From: Synanceia verrucosa
Taxonomy: Eukaryota; Chordata; Actinopteri; Perciformes; Synanceiidae
NCBI GenBank assembly: GCA_029721515.1
Contig: CM056569.1
Span: forward strand, 17,050,507-17,114,506
Reading direction: 5' to 3'
DNA: 64,000 nt
Shown here: piece by piece, positions 1 to 11,201 of the stretch
Position numbering within the stretch: position 1 is the first letter of the stretch
How the letters are laid out: each line of letters opens with the position of its first letter
The notes under the pieces: generated by a model
The model's input: only the letters and a program-made list of their open reading frames with translations
The model's database searches: none
What the model was told of the DNA's origin: nothing
Made by a program: the position numbers and the translations under genes

Positions 1-840
1 CAGGAGATGCACAGGATGTAAGCAGACATGTATATCTATATGTTATAATATATATTTTAAAAATAATATTTATTTATATACTTATATGTTATATGATTGT
101 TTGTTTATTTAGACTATTTTTCTGGCCACTTCATAGTGAATTTATTGCCACTTTTTTTTATAGAAAATAAAAAATAATGCAACACCAAATTATTTAGGGA
201 AGACTTTTTTTTGAGGGACTTCAGCCACCCTAAAATAGGCTGAATGTCTATAACGTGAATGATAAATTATCTTTAATTTTATCGTCAACATAACACAATG
301 TAAAATCTGCTACAATATGAGCTCTGTAAATTAATCATCGCTCATCCTTCTGATTATTATATTAATAATAGTGTTTGAGATCACTATCACACATGCATAT
401 GATGAATGAATTGTATGTATGGAATAATTAGCTACAGCTGTGAGTAACGATCAAGTGTCAGAAACCTTGTTAATGTAACACACTGACAGCTCTAACAGAG
501 AGCAGGATTAGTACTACATTGTAAGTATTACATGCAAAGAAGTGATTCAGTGTGTAGGAGTCAAAATGAGGCTAGATCAAACGCACCCAGTACTGAAATT
601 TCTCAAATAGAGCCAAGTTTAGAAATCTGATCCAGTACTAGCATGGTGTACCTAATTCAGTGGCCAGTGAGTGTTTATTCTGAAAGGCTTCTGGACTTAA
701 AGGCCAAGTAAATGTTATTCTCCTCTGTGATGTCTTTGGTTGACACAGAGCTTTTCTCTCCCTGAGCAGCATGGAGAATGATGGATTTGAACGTGTCTGA
801 TCTTCTGACATTTCAGTGTAACAAGTGGCGGTGACAATAC

Positions 841-872
841 CCCCCCGCCCCCCCCAAAAAAAAAAAAAAAAA
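841..872. repeat. Poly-C followed by poly-A tract
   Basis: Fifteen bases that are all C except one G are followed by seventeen A. This is a homopolymer junction with no further structure. Confidence 0.9.
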
Positions 873-1874
873 CCTCAGCTCAGTGAAGGAGTGTAATGTC
901 CACTCCCCCAGTGGCTGGATAAAGAGTCACTGAAGTGGTCGTATGTGGCAGAGGAGACATTTTCCAGATGAGGTGAAATAAATCCTTCTTATCCAGCACC
1001 CCCTCCTGCCAGCTAAGTCTAAATCCTTGCCATAATTCCAGAGTCAAAGGGAGTGAGCATGACACCAGCATGCTGCTGGAGCAGGGGAATGGAGAAACAA
1101 TGACTCTGGGCTTCATCCTGGCCTGCGTGCATGCTCTGAATGCTACACATCCACTCATTATAGAGTAAGCAACTCGCCAGCCCATGTTCTGAGTCCCCTG
1201 GACCAAACAGATAGCTTTTTTTTCTGAACTAGACCAAGCTGCGGATGTCATTTTGTGCTGGGCCAGATATGGCAGAGCAGAGGGCAGTGCAGCCAGTAAG
1301 CTGATGTGGGAGCTGAAGCTGTTCAGATTGTTTGATTTAGCACAAAGCTGATGGAGATGGAGAGGGCAGAACACCATAGAGAGGAAGGAGGATGAAACTG
1401 GAGTATTCAGTGTTGCTACAGGCGTAGTACTCCTGAATAAATATTGAGTGGTGGCGAAAGGTCTGCATCACAGTTCCCAAACCCCCTACAGGCTGTCATA
1501 AACAGAAAAGACAACATGATATCAAATTTTTGTTTGTCAGTGTTATTTGTCAACGAGTTCACTTGTTAGAAAAATCTTATTTGCTCAAGATATTGTGTTT
1601 TATTATATCTCATTTGTACATCTTGGTCAGTCAGAGAGGAAAAGAGATGAACATATGAGAGTGCTGTGCTACTGGGATCATATTAAACCTTCACTCCTGA
1701 AACCTTACAATGACATTAAACTTTTGTGTAGGACAGTACTTTAACCATATTTATGATAAGGTTGTTAGAAAGAAGCCTGTAGACCTTCACAGCTATGTAT
1801 GATTTATAAACCAATTCCAATATCTATGACGATATGTGAATTACAGACATCATCTCTTTGAATTAGGGCATGTA

Positions 1875-1975
1875 TAGGGATGGCTATCGTTAAGGTTTTA
1901 CCTGATAGTGGTAATTTCCAAATGGTGCCGATACTTAAAAGCTGCCCAAACTGGTACCTTAAGAAATTGTTCCTT
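1875..1975. mobile_element. Possible decayed hAT-type MITE end
   Basis: The block starts TAGGGATGGCTATCGTTAA and keeps the order of short motifs seen at the left end of the MITE at 21825 (a TAGGG start, GTTAA, a GATA/AATTTC stretch, a GGTACC-like end). No matching right end or target duplication was found. It is either an old truncated copy of the same superfamily or a chance match. Confidence 0.3.
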
Positions 1976-2431
1976 TTTATTTTTAAGGCATTTTGTGAAG
2001 TGCAAGTTGAACAGAATATTTATTTATCTAATGTAGGGCTAAGGGGGCGGTAATTAAAAATACAGTGTAATACAGTACACTTGGGCTCATAAAGCAGGCA
2101 GAATAGTTCTTCCTGTCCTTTAAACCCACCGTCCTGCAGGCTGGGCCTCATGATTTAATGATGAAAGACTTAATGATTTCAATAAGGGCTATTCATGTGC
2201 TCCTATTGGGAAAGTTAATTACTTCTGATTATGAATCAAACAGTACAAACAAGCTGTTCTCAGACAACAAAGAGCTTAACCAGACAATGCTGTGGGACAA
2301 AGTTAGCAAAGTCAGCTGGTGAGAAATGTGGAGCATGGAGCAGCTAAAGATTGAGAAAGGGAGCTAAATGGAGAGTGAATATTGGACTCAGGTGGACAGA
2401 AACATGACTAGCCACCTGTTGTCTGACATCT

Positions 2432-2460
2432 TATCCATCCATCCATCCATCTATCTATCT
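2432..2460. repeat. Tetranucleotide microsatellite (ATCC)n/(ATCT)n
   Basis: About five ATCC units run into about three ATCT units. Confidence 0.9.
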
Positions 2461-2461
2461 C

Positions 2462-4182
2462 AGTAAGGGTCCACTTCCTCGTCACCTCAAACCCCCCCAA
2501 CAACAGTAATCTAAATATTCAACGGGATCTTTTGATGTGACTAAATGGCAACCACAATGAAAATGGAACCGCAAGTGGTGCCCTACGATGCATTATTCAT
2601 TCTGTCTCATTTTCATAAATTTATGCAAATTGATAAGCAATAATTCATACACATTAGAACAGAGGGAGGCAGTGCTGTGTTCCTGACATCCCACTACTCA
2701 CATGGCGAGCTCCCCCCTTTAAATCAGCCTGCACACTTTCCAGCAGATGATAGACTCTACGGCACACAGAGATCTGCACAGTTGGAGTTAAGATGAAGCT
2801 CCAACTGCTTCTGTGTCTGGAGCTACAAATTAAGAGCTACACATGGACATTTTTATTTCTTATTTTGGATCTGATTGTACTAGGTTCTGAAAATTGGATT
2901 CTGATATTCTGATATATTCAAGCAGAAGTTTATCCATTACAGTTATAAAATGATGTATAAAGCAGAGTTTTTGGTTTCTGTACAGACATAATGGTACAAA
3001 ACCTGGCAACCTCACTGTGCCCACCAGACTGGAAAACTGTGCACAGTTACAGCACCAGGTAGTTGTTCTCCGAGACAAATTTAATGTCTAATAACTACCC
3101 ATAATATGGCCAATAATTGTTTTCGAGGAGTTCTATCAGGACAGACTGACTTGAGCACTTGGCAACTCAGAAACTGTGACATAAAACAACCCAGTCTGGA
3201 TGTGTAAAAGCAATAATTAAATGCTTAATAAAGCCCATGTATTCAGGCAATATTATTCTCATAAATGGAAACTAAATTAAACATACATAATTCACTTTTA
3301 TTTTATATGTAGTGCCTGCTGACTTATTTTAATTTAATTATTATTTTATTAATTATCTTAATTATTTCTGGTTTTATGGATCCAACGCAAACATTCATTT
3401 CTCATAACATTATCCATCCATGCAGATTTGCAGAAGTCTTTTCTTTATAAGAAAACCTGAACGCAACATCAATCATACCTCGTTATTACCGGATGATAGG
3501 TGGTTTTGACTTCAAAATAAAAGTCTGAAAACGTGGTGTCCAAGCCAGAGAACATTTGTAAGTAGCCCACGCTTAGTGTGTATTATATTTAATATAATAT
3601 CATGTATGATATTATTGCGTGTTACATTTAATAATGTGTGTATAGTTTTATGTATAAAGTGCCCCTGGTTCCTCTGACTGAGGACCTGCAGCTGTGCAGG
3701 CAGCAGCTATTAGCAGCAGGCAGGACAGCTGCAGGTTATCAGGCTGATTAGCCTGCTGATAAATAGGCCAGGAAACAGGTGTTTACTCTGTTTGGAGTTC
3801 ACCCTGAAAGGACAGAAATAACTTGCTGACTCCATTTTTGCTGACCTTTTTGCCAGTCAAGGAAAAGTACAGTAGGAAATCATAGTATAGTTTCAGTATG
3901 GACTCAAACATAATGTGGAAAATTAGTTGTTCTGAAAAATCCCTTTCTAATAGTTTCCATCTGACACTAAAAAAATACTCCATTACTTAGCAGCAGAAAT
4001 GTTCAGTCTCAGTTATTCAGCATACATTTAAATTGATCCTCTGCTTATGGTTTATAATCTTCTCCCACGCTGAAATGTATTGAATCACTTCTCATATTGC
4101 ATTATACATAATATACCTCCCAAAATGTTATTTAATCCTTTTGGAGGAAACCTCAGGTTCTGAAAAAGAAAGCTTAAGAGCC
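2462..4182. other. Non-coding stretch, no gene seen
   Basis: There are only short frames on both strands and no transposon ends that I recognise. Two overlapping perfect palindromes lie at 3581-3615 in an AT-rich patch. A repeated GCAGCAGC-like segment near 3690-3730 is low complexity. Confidence 0.5.
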
Positions 4183-4515
4183 TTAAAGCTGCATTATCTC
4201 TAACAGCCAGCAGGGGGTGACTCCTGGTTGTATAGAAGTCTATGAGAAAATGAACCTACTTCTCTCTTGATTTATTCCCCCAGCAAACATGATAAAGATG
4301 AGTTTATGACCTCAGGCTCAAGTTTGAAGTCTTCTTCAAAAAAGCATGATGTTCATTTAGTAAATGACGTTTCTATTTAGAGTCAAACAGACCATAAAGC
4401 AGGGACCGCTACCATTGCAATGTCCCTGTTTTCAGCTCACAACTTTAATCCTTTCACAGAGAGTTTTCAGTTCATGAGAGGTAATTGTTAATTTCTAGGC
4501 AACCAAAATGTTGGT
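4183..4515. repeat. Old interspersed repeat, family not assigned
   Basis: The text around CAGCCAGCAGGGGGTGACTC and the following TGTATAGAAGTCTATGAGAA resembles a repeat that I associate with percomorph fish genomes. No terminal repeats or target duplication were found, so class and limits are uncertain. Confidence 0.35.
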
Positions 4516-5304
4516 CGTGAGTCTCACAACAGTTTTTCACGTTTTTTTACACTTTGTGGGTTGCTTTCTAGATAGATAGAACAGCTTGAAAGATGGAAAC
4601 ACACAGGATTCAAGGAAATAAAAAATAAAATAGGATAAAGTAGAATGTCATTAAAATATAAATATCTAGCACCAAAATATATACTATAATAGATACAAAA
4701 CAGGAATGCAAGGTGCAGATTGTGATTAAGACAAGTTGTGATTAAGATTCTAGACACAAATTCCAAAATTATAAACTCTGAGCTTCTAAACCATTCACAA
4801 ACTAAAGACATCATAGACTGGACATCCACTTCTTTTGTAGTCTATTATTAATCAGTGCCTCTGCAGCCCACTAGATGGTGCTGAGGCCCACCAAGGCCCA
4901 CTGGTTGAGACTATCAGGCCCAGAGTCACCCTGTCCAGGTCACCAATAGAATATATCACAAGAAATGTATTGATACTGTCATATCTAGAGTCTAATAAGT
5001 ACTGAAATGCATACATGGTCATGGCTAAATGTTTTTTCCAAAGGTATCATGGACACATTTTGTTTCTATTGTTGTTCCTGGGGCGGTCAAGTCCCCAACA
5101 GCAACTTGCATGCCATGTGAATGGCATACTGAAAAATTAAGCTTCTTATGAATATTTGGTGTATTTAGATTATTTAGACAGATGGGTGGGCTTTTCCAGT
5201 ATGAACACACTACAAGAAACCATTGCCTCCAGCTTTGAGTCTTCTCTTCATCCTGGGACACTTTCTCTCCATTTCATGTATTAACTGTTGTTATATGGAG
5301 TGTA
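4516..5304. other. Non-coding stretch, no gene seen
   Basis: Short frames only. No repeat ends, splice-bounded frames or RNA genes were recognised. Confidence 0.5.
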
Positions 5305-5508
5305 TGCCTATCCCAGCTGTCTTAGGGCAAGAGGCAGGGTACACCCTGGACAAGTTGCCACCTCATCACATCACAGGGCACATAGAGACACTCACATTCA
5401 CACCTAAGGTCAGCTTAAATTAACCTATTAACCTAATCCCCATGCATGTTTTTGGATGGTGGGAGGAAGCCTGAGACCCGGAGAGAACCCACGCAGACAC
5501 AGGGAGAA
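5305..5508 (-). mobile_element. tRNA-derived SINE, 5'-truncated, minus strand
   Basis: This is the 3' half of the same SINE found complete at 12309, 28171 and 56345. It keeps the reversed segments TCCCAGCTGTCTTAGGG, the GTACACCCTGGACAAGT block, the run of CACATTCACACC, and CATGCATG followed by GGTGGGAGGAAG. The tRNA-like head is missing, because the copy stops where a (TAA)n tract begins. SINEs of this kind are copied by LINE enzymes and are not expressed as protein. Confidence 0.8.

Positions 5509-5509
<1 letters not shown>

Positions 5510-5547
<38 letters not shown>
5510..5547. repeat. (TAA)n microsatellite
   Basis: About a dozen TAA units directly abut the truncated SINE. The tract probably grew at the internal break of the element. 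Confidence 0.9.
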
Positions 5548-5685
5548 TTGAACAGCTGGTAGATATGTGATATCCACTGGCCAGAGTAGCATGCATTTCA
5601 TTTTACAGTATTTGTCATGAAAGTCCTCCAGAGAGCATGTGCTTGGAAATCTGACACCCATTGAAAACTAAATAATAACAGTAAT

Positions 5686-5787
5686 GATAATAATAATAAT
5701 AATAATAATACTTATTATTATTGTTGTTATTATTATTATTAGTAGTAATAGTAGCAGTAGTATTTACTACTATACTACTACTAATAA
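5686..5787. repeat. Compound trinucleotide repeat (TAA)n-(TTA)n-(AGT/ACT)n
   Basis: TAATAA units are followed by their complement TTATTATT and then by AGTAGTAATAG and TACTACTA units. The complementary halves could fold into a hairpin. The tract lies 170 bases upstream of the candidate first exon. Confidence 0.85.
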
Positions 5788-5839
5788 AAAATGAACAATG
5801 TTCATTTGTTTCAACTAGCAGGATTTTATTTTGATGGGT

Positions 5840-5955
5840 CCCACAGGAAGTACTGTCGTCTTCTATGGTGGTTGATGCTCGGTGGAGGCAGAGGGAGGCA
5901 GAGTTGAATACAGCGAAGAACGGGAGGACGGTCGGCGGTACCGAGGGTCACAGGG
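5840..5955 (+). promoter_or_regulatory. Candidate promoter / 5' UTR of the first exon
   Basis: CpG dinucleotides, rare in the flanks, number about fifteen between 5845 and 6112. The patch is GC-rich and contains an in-frame stop (TGA at 5905) before the start codon. No TATA box is evident. This fits a CpG-type promoter with a short untranslated leader. The transcription start cannot be placed from sequence alone. Confidence 0.4.
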
Positions 5956-6085
5956 ATGTACAGTAAACACAGGCAGAAAAATGCCCAAATATCACCGGCA
6001 AAATGTGGACGTTTGCTCATTTTTCTGTCTTTTCTGTTGCTGAGCGGCACACTGGACAGAGCCAGCGGAAACACCGGAGAACAAG
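5956..6085 (+). CDS. First coding exon of an unidentified secreted or membrane protein (partial)
   Basis: The frame opens at an ATG that follows an in-frame stop at 5905. It encodes 43 residues before a good splice donor (CAAG then GTAAAG at 6086). Residues 1-19 are basic and polar. Residues 20-29 are a hydrophobic core (LLIFLSFLLL). Residues 36-38 (Ala-Ser-Gly) suit a signal-peptidase site, leaving a short polar tail NTGEQ. The exon ends after the first base of a codon (phase 1), which is common where a signal-peptide exon joins phase-1 extracellular modules. The protein is therefore probably secreted or a type I membrane receptor, but I do not recognise the family. Read without splicing, the frame stops at 6151-6153 after 65 residues, which is the alternative reading. 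No second exon was found in the window. The CpG patch, signal peptide and donor agree with one another, but no homology supports the call. Confidence 0.55.
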
Positions 6086-7147
6086 GTAAAGAAGAGCTCG
6101 AGCATGTCGTAAAACTTCTTTATGCTTCTACCAGTTGCGCGTTGAAGCATTGAAGCACATGAGATAAATACGTTTGAAATGTTTAAAACGTCCTGTTCTG
6201 TATTACCGGCTTTAACCGAAGCGGTATTTGTTAGCTGTGATAGCACTGAAACTTTACTTCAAGTAATTAGCCGTTGAATTAGCCGATGTGAATCGCGGGT
6301 TGCGTACGCCAAATTCCATGTAAAAATCTGGCAATTAAATGCCACGTTGCTTTTCAGACAAAGACACAAGATACACATGACCTACTAGAGATTTTCTGAC
6401 TAGATTGGATTTATTCTACATTTTGTCATGGGCTGTATCTAAAAGACCAACACGTTACCACTGAATGACACTGATTACATCCCTAGTTTTATCGCCGGCT
6501 CTCCGGTTAACGTCACTGGTAGGTAAATTGTAGGTGGTGTGCTCCGGTGGGGACGATAAGGTTATCCTCTAAAAGTGAACATAGTTGAGTTGTGGCTTTC
6601 ATGCCGAAATTTACTAAAGACGTGGATTGTTATTAAAAAATGGTGCAGTTTGTTTTATAATGTGCTTATACTTCACAGGACGTAAGAGAACATTGAATTG
6701 TCAGTTTGTAAACGGGTTTCGGGTGAGCGTCTCTTCATTCAAGCACAACGAGTGGCGAATGGCTCTCAGTTAACCACCTCTTCTCTTATTTAAGATGTAT
6801 AATAGAAGTGCAGTTCAGTATTGTAGCTGAACAAAAGTTTTTTTTAATACATTTATACTACAGTTTATATGTCCTCAGTGTTTGTTTCAGTCCAGCTACA
6901 GAGCCAGCCTGTCCTCTGTGTGTTGTCCATAAAAGGCAGCAGACAGTACAGTAGAGTGGTCCAGATTTCTGCCAGTTATTTGTGGACTTTATGGGTGGAA
7001 CCATCACAATGTGAAGTCCTGGTTGGATTCAGTTTCTCATTATTGAGGGTCTGACCTGGTTGCTGTTAATCTTGGCAGAAGCTGAAACAACAAATGAACA
7101 TTATACTTAAAATTGTGGTACAGTAGAGAGTCTCTAGGTAGAATGGG
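6086..7147 (+). other. Probable start of intron 1
   Basis: The stretch begins with the donor GTAAAG. CpGs continue to about 6560, including CGCGGGTTGCGTACGCC near 6295, and then fade, as at the downstream shore of a CpG island. No coding frame with splice signals was recognised. Confidence 0.4.
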
Positions 7148-7672
7148 GTCTGGTGGTTGATCAGGTGTGTGAGGTTGGAGGGGGGTCTGGTTGTGGATCA
7201 GGTGTGTGAGGTAGGAGGGGGTCTGGCGGTGGATCAGATGTGTGAGGTAGGAGGGGGTCTGGTTGTGGATCAGGTCTGTGAGGTAGGAGGGGGTCTGGTG
7301 GTGGATCAGGTGTGTGAGGTAGGAGGGGGTCTGGCGGTTGATCAGGTGTGTGAGGTAGGAGGGTGTCTGGTTGTGGATCAGGTCGGTAAGGTAGGAGGGG
7401 TTCTGGTGGTGGATCAGGTCTGTGAGGTAGGAGGGGATCTGGTTGTGGATCAGGTCTGTGAGGTAGGAGGGGGTCTGGCGGTGGATCAGGTGTGTGAGGT
7501 AGGAGGGGGTCTGGTGGTTGATCAGGTGTGTGAGGTAGGAGGGGGTCTGGTTGTGGATCAGGTGTGTGAGGTAGGAGGGGTTCTGGTGGTGGATCAGGTC
7601 TGTGAGGTAGGAGGGGTTCTGGTGGTGGATGAGGTCTGTGAGGTAGGAGGGGTTCTGGTGGTGGATCAGGGA
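7148..7672. repeat. 36-bp minisatellite, about 14 units
   Basis: Each unit contains GTGTGTGAGGTAGGAGG, then GGGTCTGG, then a variable T/G/C stretch and GGATCAG. Because 36 is a multiple of three, the array reads as an open frame of 12-residue repeats (VCEVGGGLVVDQ type) over about 180 codons. That frame has no ATG at its start. Unit differences are single-base changes such as GGGGGTCTGG versus GGGGTTCTGG. The array lies about 1.1 kb inside the presumed first intron. The plus strand carries several G-runs per unit. Confidence 0.95.
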
Positions 7673-7699
7673 GCCAGTAGAGGTTCTGGAGGACAGGGG

Positions 7700-7990
7700 T
7701 GATGTGGTCTCATGAGTATATCACAGCCAGTCAGATAAAAACCAAAGATGTGTGATTGTGGCTCACCATGTCCTGTCATGTGGTCCCAATTACCCAGAGG
7801 AAAACACTACGCCCCATTCAAGAAAGCTGTTCTAACATAATGCAGTTAGCAACCCCTGTGTGTGTGCGCGCGTGCTTAGCATGAACACTTGTTGTGCATT
7901 TCAGGCTAACATTGCAGCCCTGTAGTTTGTGTGTATGTTCTTTAACTGTAGTCACTCTTGAGGCTGTGTTGTATTACACTACATTATTTT
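7700..7990. other. Non-coding stretch, no gene seen
   Basis: This is a short unique-looking spacer between the minisatellite and the next MITE, with a small GTGTGCGCGCGTGC patch near 7860. Confidence 0.5.
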
Positions 7991-7991
7991 G

Positions 7992-8680
7992 TAACAGTTA
8001 ATTTGACAGCAAATTTGGATTAGTCTTAGTCATAGTCTTTTGACGGAAATGCTATTTTGTTTTAGTGATACTTTAGTCATCTGAATTTTATTTAGTTTCA
8101 GTCCAGTGTTAGTCAACGAAATATCATTAGATTTTTGATGACTAAAGGCCAATTCATACTCGGGCGGAATGGACGCGGACGGACTCCACAGAGGTCTGCA
8201 ATGTTTGTGCGCGCAAAGCTCAAATTTTGCAACCGCGCGGGCTCCGCTCCGCGCTTAAATCTACAGTAGACTTAGCCCCAGTGTTAGGGGCACCCTCGGG
8301 CGGCCACGCCTACTGGCGATGTCCACCCCCCGGCACAGAGGTCCGGACACTTTACCTGAGCCTTTCAGTGCCATTCTCCGGGGCCAGGCCGCCCTGCAGT
8401 GACACTGTGTTCCTGGTAGTAAGCAAAGCTGAACCGATTGTAGTCCCACCCAGTAGCGCAGTACGTCAGGTCAAATGACAGCTTCTATCACTTACAGATT
8501 CGTCCCTCCTTAACATTTCATCTCATTTGTATTCGTTGACGAATGTGTCAGTTGTTTTAATCATAGTTATCGTCCTCATAGCTTATTTTTTATTTAGTTA
8601 ACGTCTTGTGTCGTCAGGAAAAAAATGTCGAACTGACGAACATTAAAATGAATCTTTTTCGTCAACAAAATGAACGCCTT
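7992..8680. mobile_element. MITE with GTTGACGAA-type termini, interrupted
   Basis: The left part (7992-8146) is rich in TTTTAGTCAT, AGTCTTTTGACGG and GTCAACGAAA. The right part (8500-8680) carries the complementary forms TTCGTTGACGAA, TTAGTTAACG and TTCGTCAACAAAATG. The outer ends can pair as diverged inverted repeats. I associate this text with a common fish non-autonomous DNA transposon, probably hAT-like. No exact target duplication was found. Confidence 0.5.
8147..8500. mobile_element. GC- and CpG-rich insert inside the MITE
   Basis: The base composition changes sharply at 8147, where GGCCAATTCATACTCGGGCG begins, and returns to the AT-rich host element near 8500. The insert holds many CpGs (GGACGCGGACGG, GCGCGCAAAG, CCGCGCGGGCTCCGC). 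It is probably a second transposable element, but its right terminus was not recognised. The 83-residue plus frame and 62-residue minus frame inside it show no domain. Confidence 0.45.
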
Positions 8681-8689
8681 TTTTTTTTG

Positions 8690-10585
8690 TTTGTTTTTTG
8701 TCCACGTATTTACAGTATTTAATCGGTACAGTTAACACAGATTTGACAGTGCAGTATAGCCTCCCTACACCTGAAGGTCAAAGGTCAGAGACCAGAGGTG
8801 AGGCGATGAACCCTGGCTCTATGTCAAGGAACTACCACCTCTTCCTCCCAGTCACTGAATACCTGTTGTCTCACTTAGAGGGTGCTTTCCTCCACACAAT
8901 AAGTTGCTTCATTGATTAAACAAACTATGTAGAAACAACACATCACCACATTGGATTTATATGGAACATGCATTATATATAATGTTATAGTTTAATGAAT
9001 CATTTATGAAGCTGTTAGCAGCTCCTTCAGTCTGAGGGTTGGCTGCTTTTCTCTGTTTTGGGTTTTGGCCTGTTGATCAAGACATTTGAAGATGTTTCCT
9101 TGGGGAAATGTGATGAGCAATCTCACTATTTTCTGATAATTTCTCACACTAGATGTTAAATTGAACAATGAAAATAATAGTTGCAGCCTTTCCTCTGCAG
9201 CATCAGTTTGATGCTTTTAGTCAGGAGAAGAAACAATGGCTGACCTTCTTTGTGACTGAATTAAAGGGTTGCATTTTCACTGTAATTTCATGTAAATCAT
9301 GTCTTCTCCCAAGAAACTAGACCTGTGCTACACATTTGTTGAGTTATGTGTTTCCATTATCCACATGCCCACATGTCAAAGTGTCCTTGGTCAAGACACT
9401 GAATCCCAAAAGTTTGCTCCTGAAGGCTGTACCATCACTTCAGTCAAGACCGTTTCATTTGGTCACATCTTCTTTGAGCACTGCGGTTGTGTCTCTGTCC
9501 TTTTTAATGCTACACGTTAACTGGATGAGGGATTTTTTTGTCATCGTCTGTACTTGAAGTTATGAGAGAAACAAACATTCATAGATGTCCTGCGTTTGCT
9601 GAACAGTCATCATAACTCTGATTTTTATAGCTTCATTCAGTGTTTTACTGGTTTGTTTTTGAGAGGAGGCGACCTCCTGAATGACTGCATACTATGTCAC
9701 CATACTCCATCTTTTCTTACTGTTTAGCTTGAGAGACTTGAGTGTCCTGATACTTTCAGTAAAATGTAAATCACACAAAAATGTCTCTGTTCAGTTACTG
9801 TCAGTGATGCTCGGCACTTCTTGGTAACTAGTAACTCATAATTTTAACTGACAGCGTCCAGCCATATTTTCTTTACTTGCTATGGATGTGTAATATTTCA
9901 ATACTGGCACATATTAAGGGTATATTTTTGAAAGCATTGTATTTTCCAGGTCTTTATTAAGATATACGTTGTATATGAGCACAGATTAGTTTTAGTATTA
10001 GTATTTTATTAAATATAATACTATCACTTGTTTCCCACATTTACGATCTGACTGCATGTCCAACAGAAAAGGACTGTGAAACAGTCAATCCTCCTCCTCC
10101 CTTTTTCTGTGTTGATCCATTGCTTTGTATCAGCAGTCCCTTCTGCAGCGTGGCCTCAACCAGTAATGTGCCACTTAAATAGCTGCAGATCATAACTGGC
10201 CAGAAACCACTCTAAATAGAGCAGCGATAATTGGTTGTTCCTCTCTTCCAACTGGTTGCATGAAAACCTCCCTCCAAAAAAACAATACATCAGGAAAGTA
10301 ATGACTGTGTGCCGTGAAAGCTGAGAGCTGTTTTGCAGCAGTCAGCAGAACGTCAACCATCACACCATCCATCTGCCAGTTCATCTGTGAACCTCTGATT
10401 GTCTGAACACAAGACTATAAACTAGAAAAAAAAACGGTTTATTAAAATGTCTGTGGTGGACGAACTATGTCACGATCATGTGACTGTTTCCTTACTAACT
10501 CAGTGCATCTTTGGCATTTCTGGACTGTTAAGACTAATAGGATGCACATCCTGAACTGGCTGAAAAGAGTCCTCAATAATCACCA
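8690..10585. other. Non-coding stretch, no gene seen
   Basis: Apart from the SINE-like remnant near 9.4 kb, only short frames and AT-rich DNA are seen. Confidence 0.5.
9358..9480 (+). mobile_element. SINE body remnant
   Basis: GTGTCCTTGGTCAAGACACTGAA and the CCTGAAGGCTGT that follows match the body of the tRNA-SINE at 59430, where the text is GTGTCCTTGAGCAAGATACTGAACC. The tRNA-like head and tail are missing or unrecognisable. Confidence 0.5.
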
Positions 10586-10589
10586 TTAA

Positions 10590-11197
10590 AGGGACACTAT
10601 GTAATTTTTTAAGTATTTTATTACCTCAAATCAACGTCTTCAAATAGATCCTCGTTGGTGTAAAATAACATATGCCAACAATCTGACTTATTCTCCTGGG
10701 CAAAGAATCAGTTATCTGTCTTTACATAGAGCGGGTCGCTCATACGGAGGGTTCCATGTCTTTCCGGTCTATCAAAAACTGCCCATACCCATAGGACAAA
10801 ATGCATTTCCGCGTTTTGCATTTTTCACAGAGAAGCAAGGTGGAGATAACGGTTTTACTTAACCGGAACTAAACTAAAACCTGCACTGCATTTTTGGTCC
10901 ATATTAAGACCATATTTATGCTGCGCTGAATCTTCATCTCCAGAAAAAGTGTAAAAGGGCCATAAAATGACCGGAGCTTCGGGCCGGGCATCCGCAGTGA
11001 GTCCCCCGGACCGTAGGAGGGCTGTGGAGGTCCGGGGAAAAAAATGATTGGAGCTCTGGGCCGGGGGCCAGGGATCCACGGTGATAGTGGCAGCCCGGGA
11101 GTTGACCCATTCCGCTTACCGTAGTTCCAACCATGTTGCAATGCATGCAAAGTCAAATTTAACCACTAGATGGGTGAAAAAATTACACAGTGTCTGT
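10590..11197. mobile_element. MITE with TTAA target duplication
   Basis: The element starts AGGGACACTATGTAATTTT and ends with the inverse of ACAGACACTGTGTAATTTT (about 16 of 19 positions match). It is flanked by TTAA at 10586-10589 and 11198-11201. TTAA duplication is the hallmark of the piggyBac and Kolobok superfamilies. The 608-bp length and lack of a transposase frame make it non-autonomous. The short minus-strand frames within it (about 70-95 codons) carry no domain. Confidence 0.85.
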
Positions 11198-11201
11198 TTA
11201 A

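Larger units (their letters stand above)
1..2431. other. Upstream non-coding stretch, no gene seen
   Basis: The first 0.5 kb is very AT-rich. The rest is unremarkable apart from a C/A homopolymer tract and a possible MITE end listed separately. A 165-residue open frame on the minus strand at 880-1377 has no recognisable domain and is not supported as a gene. Confidence 0.5.

Noticed and set aside
880..1377. 165-codon open frame on the minus strand
   Set aside because: No domain, signal or splice context, and the composition is ordinary for the region. The length is within what chance allows in 64 kb on six frames.
7157..7702. 181-codon frame of VCEVGGGLVVDQ repeats as a repeat protein
   Set aside because: The frame exists only because the minisatellite unit is 36 bases long. 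It lacks a true ATG at its start and any flanking coding signal.
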